Source: Euryarchaeota archaeon SCGC AAA252-I15 (lineage in GTDB: Archaea > Altiarchaeota > Altiarchaeia > IMC4 > SCGC-AAA252-I15). Taken from it: DNA of 64,000 nt. The DNA is taken from assembly GCA_000402775.1 (NCBI GenBank), contig AQSC01000059.1, forward strand, positions 6,091 through 70,090. The letters are read 5' to 3'. This document shows, piece by piece, positions 58,756-64,000 of this stretch. A program made the translations under genes and the position numbers. Under the pieces are notes generated by a model. The model had not been told where the DNA came from and searched no databases. It saw nothing but the letters and a program-made list of their open reading frames with translations. Numbering within the stretch: position 1 is the stretch's first letter; each line of letters opens with the position of its first letter.

Positions 58756-59985
58756 TCAATCTTTAAAGCGGACTGAAATACTTTCCTTGTGTTTCACAAG
58801 GCCTTCCGCTTCAGCGAGTGTTTCAATTGTTTCCTTAAGGTTTTCCAATCCTTCCTTTTCAATGCGTGTTATCTGTGTTGTTTTCAAAAAATCTCTGACT
58901 GAAAGCGGAGACGCATAACGTGCGGAGCCGGCCGTAGGCAGCACGTGGTTTCCGCCGGAAGCATAGTCACCAGCCGCAACCGGGGAATAATGGCCGACAA
59001 AGATTGCTCCGGCATTTTTGATTTTTTTTGCCACATCCTTGGCATTCCTAGTCATTATCTCAAGGTGTTCGGGGGCGAGTCCGTCCACGACTTCAATTGC
59101 ACGGTCAATAGAGTCGACGGTTATGGCAGTAAACTGTTTGCCATCTGCGTCCACCTTTCTGGGGAGGTTTTTTTCAGTAGTTACGAGAATGCATCTTGCG
59201 TCGGGGTCGTGTTCAGCTTGCGCGAGTAAATCAGCGGTAATAAACTCTGGATTTGCCGTCTCATCCGCTATTATCGCAATCTCGCTTGGACCTGCGGACA
59301 TGTCAATGTCGACTTTCCCGTATACTAGCGTTTTAGCTGCCATGACGTATTTGTTGCCGGGACCCACGATCTTTGACACTGACTGGATTGATTCCGTACC
59401 CCACGCGAGCGCGCCAATTGCCTGGGCGCCTCCGACACAGTAGAGCTCATCCACTCCGACTAGAGAACATGCCGCACGGACTTCAGGACTGATGGGAGGT
59501 GGCGACACTACGACGATTCGCTCAACACCCGCGACTTTAGCCGGGATGCAGTTCATAAGAACGGTCGAAGGATAAGAAGCTCTTCCCCCGGGCACATAGC
59601 AACCCACAGAGTCTATTGGATTGACTCGCTCTCCAACTAGAACTCCACTTTCAATTTCTTCATCCCATGATAAGTTTACTTTCTCAAATTGTTTCTCGTG
59701 GAATTTTTTTATGTTTTTTTGGGCGTGTTTTAAGGCCTTAAAAAATTTTTCGTCGACTTTTTTTAGTGAGTCTTCGATTTCCTTTGAACTTACAGTTAGA
59801 TTCTGTTTGTTTAATTGAAAGTCATCGAATTTTTCCGTGAATTTGAATAATGCAGTGTCGCCGTCTTTTCTGACTTCGTCTATGATGGATGCAACAACAT
59901 CGGATAATTCAGGGAATCGTTGACTTCCCAAGCTGACTATTCTTTCTATTTCAGCCGCATCTTCAAAGTAATCAATGATTTTCAT
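58756..59985 (-). CDS. hisD: Histidinol dehydrogenase
   Basis: A 409-residue HisD, catalysing the last two NAD-dependent oxidations of histidine synthesis at a zinc site. Motifs: VGERVNPIDSVGCYVPGGRA, CVGGAQAIGALAWGTESIQS, IVGPGNKYVMAAKTLVYGKV, DMSAGPSEIAIIADETANPE, LLAQAEHDPDARCILVTTEK (catalytic His/Gln), LAPEHLEIMTRN (zinc-site), and NHVLPTAGSARYASPLSVRD. Length is normal. Overlaps hisC by 4 nt (ATGA). Confidence 0.96.
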   Translation of the reverse strand: MKIIDYFEDAAEIERIVSLGSQRFPELSDVVASIIDEVRKDGDTALFKFTEKFDDFQLNKQNLTVSSKEIEDSLKKVDEKFFKALKHAQKNIKKFHEKQFEKVNLSWDEEIESGVLVGERVNPIDSVGCYVPGGRASYPSTVLMNCIPAKVAGVERIVVVSPPPISPEVRAACSLVGVDELYCVGGAQAIGALAWGTESIQSVSKIVGPGNKYVMAAKTLVYGKVDIDMSAGPSEIAIIADETANPEFITADLLAQAEHDPDARCILVTTEKNLPRKVDADGKQFTAITVDSIDRAIEVVDGLAPEHLEIMTRNAKDVAKKIKNAGAIFVGHYSPVAAGDYASGGNHVLPTAGSARYASPLSVRDFLKTTQITRIEKEGLENLKETIETLAEAEGLVKHKESISVRFKD

Positions 59986-60998
59986 AAGTCCTCCAAAGCC
60001 GCGAATAAAATTTCGTTTTCCGAAGAAGTTCCCACAGTAACCCTTACGTATTCTCCAGGAAAACCTTTAAAGGACCCGAACGCCCTCACAACAAAATCTT
60101 TATCAAGAAACTTGTTAAAACAGTCCTGAGCGCTCAATGGAGAAGTATCAAACAGCAAGAAGTTCGCTTCAGAAGGGAAAACCTTGAATTTATTTGAAAT
60201 TGCTTTTTCTAAAATACTTCGGTCGGCCTTTATTTTCTCGACACAATCTCTCATGTATTCCAAATCATCAAGAGCCGTAAGAACTGCTTCTTGGGCTAGA
60301 TTATTAACGTTGAACGGTGGCTTCGTCCGGATTATTAATGAGATAACCTCTGGGCTTGCTATCGCGTATCCGACTCGGAGCCCTGCGAGTGCGAAGGCTT
60401 TGGCGAAAGTCCGAATGATTATCAGGTTGTCGTATTTTGGTAGTAGTGAAAGTGAAGTTTTGTTTGAGAATTCATAGTATGCTTCGTCAACCACAGTGGG
60501 TTTGCCAAGGTTAAGCACTTCCTCAATATCTTTGGGGGAAATTATGTTTCCGGTTGGATTGTTGGGACTGCACAAGAAAAGAAGGTTAGCTTTGTCAGCA
60601 GCTTTTAAAAATTCTTCCAAGGGGAATGTGAAATCCCCCTTTAACTGAACTTCATCGTATTCCATGCCATTTGTCGCGGACACGATCCCATACTCTGAAA
60701 ACGAGGGGTAAACTCCCAGAGACGGTCCCCTAAAAGTCTTTACGATAAGATCAATTAGCTCGTCTGAACCATTTCCAATGATTACATTTTCGGGTGCCAC
60801 ACCAGCGTATTCAGCCGTCTTAACCCTCACCAACTCGTCTTTGTAAGGATACCTGTAAATAGAGGGCACGCTACCTTTAAGCGTCTCAATCACCTTCGGT
60901 GAGGGACCGTAATTATTTTCATTCGAGGAAAGCTTCACAGCCCCCTCCACGGTCCTTCCCGGAGTATAGGTTGCTATCCCCCTAATCCATGGTTTCAT
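59982..60998 (-). CDS. hisC: Histidinol-phosphate aminotransferase
   Basis: A 338-residue class I/II PLP aminotransferase of the HisC type. VKLSSNENNYGPSPKVIETL (substrate/PLP contacts), IIGNGSDELIDLIVKTFRGP, LLFLCSPNNPTGNIISPKDI, VVDEAYYEFSN (Asp-x-Tyr), TFAKAFALAGLRVGYAIASP (PLP Lys in FAKAF) and the C-terminal FVVRAFGSFKGFPGEYVRVT with RVT Arg. I start at ATG 60998 (MKPWIRGIATYTPG), which overlaps the stop of the upstream 35-aa gene by ATGA; an in-frame ATG at 61016 lies inside that gene. Confidence 0.94.
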   Translation of the reverse strand: MKPWIRGIATYTPGRTVEGAVKLSSNENNYGPSPKVIETLKGSVPSIYRYPYKDELVRVKTAEYAGVAPENVIIGNGSDELIDLIVKTFRGPSLGVYPSFSEYGIVSATNGMEYDEVQLKGDFTFPLEEFLKAADKANLLFLCSPNNPTGNIISPKDIEEVLNLGKPTVVDEAYYEFSNKTSLSLLPKYDNLIIIRTFAKAFALAGLRVGYAIASPEVISLIIRTKPPFNVNNLAQEAVLTALDDLEYMRDCVEKIKADRSILEKAISNKFKVFPSEANFLLFDTSPLSAQDCFNKFLDKDFVVRAFGSFKGFPGEYVRVTVGTSSENEILFAALEDL

Positions 60999-61102
60999 AC
61001 TATCTTCGGCTTCCATCCTAGTTTACTTTTTTCATATACCAAGATAAATACGGGTTCATCCCCGTCGCATTGAACACAAATGTTTTTTTGATTATCCTCC
61101 AT
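60995..61102 (-). CDS. 35-aa CxxC protein upstream of hisC
   Basis: An ATG frame at 61102 preceded by GGAGGTG (61115-61121) encodes MEDNQKNICVQCDGDEPVFI followed by LVYEKSKLGWKPKIV and ends with TGA overlapping the hisC ATG by 4 nt. Spacing, Shine-Dalgarno and overlap make it a credible gene. The CVQC could bind zinc or form a redox pair. Family unknown; it would be co-translated with hisC-hisD. Confidence 0.5.
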   Translation of the reverse strand: MEDNQKNICVQCDGDEPVFILVYEKSKLGWKPKIV

Positions 61103-61130
61103 TTTTCTTTAATACACCTCCAAATCTTTC

Positions 61131-61214
61131 CTAACTTTCTTTCTCGTGCTTCCACTCAAGCGGCAACACGTTGTATGGATCAAATTCCAGTTTCTTTTTC
61201 AAATGTTTTTCCAT
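61131..61214 (-). CDS. 27-aa basic peptide gene at the head of the his transcript
   Basis: ATG 61214 has a strong Shine-Dalgarno (GGAGGTGAA at 61221-61229). The frame encodes MEKHLKKKLEFDPYNVLPLE then WKHEKES. It lies 28 nt upstream of the 35-aa gene in the same direction. It is not His-rich (two His), so a classic attenuation leader is unlikely. Family unknown. Confidence 0.45.
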   Translation of the reverse strand: MEKHLKKKLEFDPYNVLPLEWKHEKES

Positions 61215-61360
61215 TTTCCTTTCACCTCCAAAATTTTTGTATGGAACTTTGCGTGAACCTGTGATAAGCGTCGAAAAAAGCATCAAAGCCAAACCAAGAG
61301 CTTGATACCGAACTCAAAAAGAGAATTTAGACGCTCACACACACTTAGCACACAATTTGC

Positions 61361-61447
61361 GTGCCAGTGCATGTGGTTTTAGTCACATACGGCACCCACA
61401 CTAAACCATTCATGGCCTGGGCTTCCCGCCCTCTTAAAAAGTGTGGG
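61361..61447. ncRNA. Possible structured RNA or hairpin insertion (three nested or adjacent hairpins)
   Basis: 61361-61395: GTGCC-x5-ATGTG-loop-CACAT-xx-GGCAC. 61395-61402 CCCACACT pairs exactly with AGTGTGGG at 61440-61447, enclosing GGGC-TTCCC-GCCC (61419-61431). This fills the middle of the 381-nt gene-free stretch 61215-61595; the rest is AT-rich promoter-like DNA. Strand and function are unclear. A weak TTG frame of 31 codons (minus strand, about 61319-61224) is not convincing. Confidence 0.35.
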
Positions 61448-61595
61448 TACAAAAATTCCATTCTTTCGACTATGTTATACGCAATACATATATAAAAAAC
61501 ATTTCGAAAACAATTAGGTCTTAAAAACCTTCTTAAATAAGTATATTCAATACAATAATTAATTGAATTTATTTGGAGGAACTTAAAACAACACA

Positions 61596-61727
61596 ATGTA
61601 TAATAATATGGTTTTTTCAGGTTTCTCTAAGTATCTGGCGTTATTACCCCATGATTATTCTCAATGCATCAATAAATCACACCCAATTCATCCGTTAATT
61701 AATGTGTGTAAATCCAAAAGGAGGTGA
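61596..61727 (+). CDS. Possible small protein, 43 aa, coupled to the Lys-rich gene
   Basis: ATG 61596 opens MYNNMVFSGFSKYLALLPHD then YSQCINKSHPIHPLINVCKS, ending KRR; its TGA stop lies within the Shine-Dalgarno of the Lys-rich gene (AGGAGGTGA). A GGAGG at 61575-61579 is rather far upstream. The coupling is suggestive; the family is unknown. Confidence 0.3.
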   Translation: MYNNMVFSGFSKYLALLPHDYSQCINKSHPIHPLINVCKSKRR

Positions 61728-61732
61728 ATGAC

Positions 61733-61942
61733 ATGGTAGCGAAAAAGAAAAAGACTGTGAAGAAAAAAGTTGTGAAGAAAAATCCGATGAAAAAAGTAGT
61801 GAAAAAGAAGGTAGTGAAAAAAGTAGTCAAGAAAAAAGTTGTGAAAAAGATGCCTGTGAAAAAAGTTGTGAAAAAAAAGACAGTAAAGAAAAAACCGGTT
61901 AAAAAAACAGTCAAGAAAAAAACGACGAAGAAGAAGAGATAA
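61733..61942 (+). CDS. Lysine-rich repeat protein (histone-H1-tail-like), 69 aa
   Basis: MVAKKKKTVKKKVVKKNPMK continues as near-perfect repeats of K-K-x-V-K-K, with about two thirds Lys and the rest Val, Thr, Pro and Met, ending KTTKKKR. GGAGGTGA at 61720-61727 fixes the ATG at 61733. Composition resembles bacterial Hc1/AlgP-type and eukaryotic H1 tails, so nucleic-acid compaction is the likely role (inference). The 3' end overlaps the tail of the decayed PHP gene on the other strand. The gene is short but uninterrupted, despite its low complexity. Confidence 0.6.
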   Translation: MVAKKKKTVKKKVVKKNPMKKVVKKKVVKKVVKKKVVKKMPVKKVVKKKTVKKKPVKKTVKKKTTKKKR

Positions 61943-62520
61943 AAGCGTTTGTTGAGGTTTTACTTGTTACCCTCACCGCATATTTTTTTTTTAACTCACT
62001 TATCTGAATTCCCTCTAAAGCCTCAGCTTCAGGTAATCCAGAAACCATCGCAAGCTGAAGCGCCTGCTCTTGACTGATCAAATCCTTGTGAGAGTGAGCG
62101 TCAGTGTCAACGATAAAAGACGCACCTGCCAAAAGGCCCACTTCCGCAACATGCTTATTACCTGTAGTATGTCAATGTCAGCTAGACTTACTGCGATAGA
62201 GTTCGTGCCGGGTTCGACAGGCTCTATCGGAGACTCACCGTGAACGATGATTACTTGGGCGCCCAAATACTTAGCCACACCAACAAGCTTTGGGATCTTA
62301 TCCTTTAGAATGTGAGTGAGTTCCACACCAACTAGCACTTCAATATCCCAGGTTATTCATCCAAAAGCCTCTGCTGACAGGAGAGTACATGCTCAATGTT
62401 TGTGAAGTCTACGTGATCTGTCAAAGCACTTAACTTGTAACCTGCAACTTATGCACGCCGAACCAATTCAACTGGAGATAACTCTCCGTCTTAAAAGAAA
62501 ATGTGAACAGGGTATTCGCT
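61911..62520 (-). pseudogene. Decayed PHP-domain (histidinol-phosphatase-like) gene
   Basis: Pieces of one PHP phosphoesterase are readable in order on the minus strand, in shifting frames: DGELSPVELVRRA (about 62490), AGYKLSALTDHVDFTNIEHV (62440-62380; TDHxDxxN metal motif), a stop after QQRLLDE, LVGVELTHILKDKIPKLVGV with VIIVHGESPIEPVEPGTNSI (VHGE), SLADIDIL, then a jump of about 40 residues lacking the AHPG/LEI part, and GNKHVAEVGLLAGASFIVDT followed by DAHSHKDL. At least three stops or frameshifts and one internal deletion make it a pseudogene. Homologues of this type occur in archaea with unclear function. Confidence 0.75.
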
Positions 62521-62575
62521 TTGCCTTCCCAGATTCATATTGCATTATTATTGAAAGTTGCATTAGATTAATGGT

Positions 62576-63484
62576 ATGGATATCATCTTTCTCGGAACGA
62601 GCGGTTGCATTCCCACAGATAAAAGAGGCCTTTCAGCAGTTGCTTTAGAGTATCTGGGCGAGCTTTTCCTGTTTGACTGTGGGGAGGGGACGCAGCGGCA
62701 GATGAGGCATGCGGACTTGAATTTCATGAAGTTGGATCACGTATTTTTAACTCATCTTCACGCCGACCACTTTTTGGGTCTTGGGGGGATGATCCAGAGC
62801 ATGGATTTTTTAGAGCGCGACAGGCCTTTGAATGTGTACGGCCCTTTGGGAGTTGCGGAGACTATGGATTCCCTCATTAATCTTGGGACTTTTCACTTAG
62901 ACAACTTCAAGCTGGTTGTTCATGAGGTTGATTCAGGGCTAGTTTATGAGGGAGATAGGTTTACTGTATCTTGCGTTAAGACTGTTCACACTAAGGGAAG
63001 CCTCGCATACTGTTTTGAGGAGAAGCCGCACCGAAAGTTCGACAAGCCGAAGGCGCTTGCACTTGGGATTCCGGAAGGTAGGTTTTTTTCAAAGCTTCAG
63101 AGAGGAGAAAGTGTTGAAGTTGACGGAAAAACATTTAAACCTGAAGATGTCTTGGACGAACCCATACCCGGGAGAAAGGTCGTATACACGGGAGACACGA
63201 GGCCAACAAATAATGTTGTGAAGCTCGCCGAGGGTGCGGACGTGCTGATTCACGAGTGTATGTTTTCGTCTGAAGATGAGGAGAAGACCCGGGACGCAGC
63301 TCACTCGACGAGCAAGCAGGCGGCACAGGTGGCAAAAGATGCTGGCGTTAAAAAGCTTTATCTCACCCACATAAGCCAGCGCTACACCGAGCCTGAAAAA
63401 CTCGAAGCTGAAGCACGGGAGATATTCCCGGAATCCTACGTCGCTGAAGACTTCCAACGCGAAAAAGTCGGAAAACACTGGTAG
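62576..63484 (+). CDS. rnz: Ribonuclease Z
   Basis: A 302-residue tRNase Z that trims tRNA 3' trailers. Metallo-beta-lactamase motifs: DIIFLGTSGCIPTDKRGLSA, FLFDCGEGTQRQM, FLTHLHADHFLGLGGMIQSM (HxHxDH), VKTVHTKGSLAYCFEEKP (His), KVVYTGDTRPTNNVVKLAEG (Asp) and LYLTHISQRYTEPEKLEAEA (HISxRY). The exosite arm is represented by the short GIPEGRFFSKLQRGESVEVD region. ATG 62576 begins MDIIFLGTSGC, the family start. Downstream are the hairpin elements and CRISPR array. Confidence 0.95.
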   Translation: MDIIFLGTSGCIPTDKRGLSAVALEYLGELFLFDCGEGTQRQMRHADLNFMKLDHVFLTHLHADHFLGLGGMIQSMDFLERDRPLNVYGPLGVAETMDSLINLGTFHLDNFKLVVHEVDSGLVYEGDRFTVSCVKTVHTKGSLAYCFEEKPHRKFDKPKALALGIPEGRFFSKLQRGESVEVDGKTFKPEDVLDEPIPGRKVVYTGDTRPTNNVVKLAEGADVLIHECMFSSEDEEKTRDAAHSTSKQAAQVAKDAGVKKLYLTHISQRYTEPEKLEAEAREIFPESYVAEDFQREKVGKHW

Positions 63485-63669
63485 AACCTTTACTAAAGGT
63501 TCATCAAATAGGCCGTCTTCGCTTTTGGCGCGACGACCAAAATATATTTTTCTCTTCTGCTTAATGAATCTATGGGGCTTTCAACCCCATCGAATACATT
63601 CTCACGAACAGACTCATCGAGACCGAAGGTCGAAGATGGGTCTCGCATGTAAACTGGGCGTGACAGTTT
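63483..63669. repeat. Structured elements, copies D and E, between rnz and the CRISPR array
   Basis: Copy D (minus strand, 63511-63538): GGTCGTC-GCGC...GCGAA-GACGGCC, followed by the 27-bp segment 63509-63483 with palindrome GAACCTTTA-G-TAAAGGTTC, identical to 48922-48948. Copy E (plus, 63611-63642): GACTCATC-GAGACC-GAA-GGTC-GAA-GATGGGTC, then GCATGT and AAACTG-GGCGTGA-CAGTTT (63651-63669). Both keep the T.G wobble of the outer stem. Between them, GGGGCT...ACCCC (63573-63589) is a weaker hairpin. No gene is seen from 63485 to 63765. Confidence 0.6.
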
Positions 63670-63765
63670 CAGCACTCATAAGCCTCATCACTGCGTGAGC
63701 TCAGCGGCAAAGTGTCATCACGTATTTAAGAAATTGTAGTGTGAGTTTAAATCAGGGGTTTTGAT

Positions 63766-64000
63766 TACAGTATCCTACTTTAGTCTGATTCTAACTGGTT
63801 TCATGGCTATGGACCCGCACCTTTATTACGCGTTTCAATCCTACTTTAGTCTGATTCTAACTATCCCTGAAGATTTCCCCCACATCATCACTAATACGTT
63901 TCAATCCTACTTTAGTCTGATTCTAACGCTCGTTACCTTCACACTGCCCCCAATTACTCATAGGTTTCAATCCTACTTTAGTCTGATTCTAACAACGTGG
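63766..64000 (-). CRISPR. CRISPR array, leader-distal end
   Basis: Four 30-bp repeats (63766-63795, 63832-63861, 63898-63927, 63964-63993) separated by three 36-bp spacers; a fourth spacer is cut by the window edge. On the plus strand the repeat starts GTTTCAATCC and ends CTGATTCTAAC, so its reverse complement ends ATTGAAAC, the usual archaeal crRNA 5' handle. Transcription is therefore on the minus strand. The leftmost repeat has a degenerate outer end (TACAGTA instead of GTTTCAA), as expected for the terminal, oldest repeat. The leader and any cas genes lie to the right, outside the window. A type I-like repeat is inferred from its sequence. Confidence 0.95.

Noticed and set aside
61070..61264. 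64-aa plus-strand frame
   Set aside because: It is antisense to the two small SD-led genes upstream of hisC.
61345..61596. 83-aa minus-strand frame
   Set aside because: It runs through the hairpin structures, has no Shine-Dalgarno and an unlikely composition.

Overview
The window is archaeal chromosome. It carries archaeal information-processing genes (Nop5 C-terminus, fibrillarin, Orc1/Cdc6, two HerA-type ATPases, ATP-dependent DNA ligase, L10e, L7Ae, S28e, L24e, S19e, EF-1beta, PDCD5-like protein, archaeal GluRS, PheS, RNase HII, RNase Z). Promoters have TATA boxes, genes are packed with 4-nt ATGA overlaps, TTG and GTG starts occur, and surface proteins have Thr/Ser-rich stalks. Riboflavin (ribB, ribC, ribH, arfC), lysine (dapA, lysA) and histidine (hisC, hisD) genes imply a biosynthetically capable cell. 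The lineage cannot be fixed from the sequence; a euryarchaeal or early-branching DPANN/Altiarchaeota-like genome would fit.

Layout. 0-9.5 kb: end of nop5, a giant six-repeat secreted protein, a dCMP deaminase/nucleotide kinase pair and a uridine-kinase-like gene. 9.5-15 kb: tRNA methyltransferase trmI, unknown proteins, and an operon of a stalked surface protein, a JAMM metalloprotease and a winged-helix protein. 15-27 kb: dapA with a small leader gene, glmS, phosphoesterase, DUF99, a HerA-like ATPase, a duplicated-wHTH regulator, comB-like gene, pheS, rnhB, L10e and EF-1beta. 27-33 kb: orc1 with inverted repeats on both sides (possible origin), the riboflavin cluster, and a tandemly duplicated lineage-specific gene pair. 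33-39.5 kb: ATP-grasp enzyme, Na+ symporter, gltX, and the L7Ae-S28e-L24e-Ndk-S19e-PDCD5 translation operon. 39.4-45 kb: a minus-strand cluster of secreted or membrane proteins. 45-53 kb: Lrp regulator, a frameshifted lamin-tail-domain protein, tRNA-Pro, AIM24-like protein, a ribbon-helix-helix gene with repeated operators, PH-domain membrane protein, lysA and a frameshifted trmJ-like gene. 53-61 kb: HerA, a divergent pyrophosphatase-like gene, lig, flpA, CYTH protein, small membrane proteins, hisC-hisD preceded by two tiny genes. 61-64 kb: a Lys-rich DNA-binding-like protein, a decayed PHP phosphatase gene, RNase Z, and the leader-distal end of a CRISPR array.

The most unusual signal is a family of small structured elements. 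Five copies (47.5, 48.9, 52.9, 63.5 and 63.6 kb) share a foldable core: a 7-8 bp outer stem whose bases change in compensating fashion but which keeps a T.G wobble, enclosing a GAG...GAA internal loop and an inner hairpin, followed by a second variable hairpin. Two of these, plus two other small insertions, lie between an intact gene and a duplicated, often synonymously diverged, piece of that same gene's end (tRNA-Pro 5' end, trmJ 5' end, ribC 5' end, glmS 3' end). This looks like integration that restores the target gene, and I do not recognise a described element of this type.

Two genes (a lamin-tail protein and trmJ) are each broken by one extra G in a G run, and a PHP phosphatase gene is a clear pseudogene.
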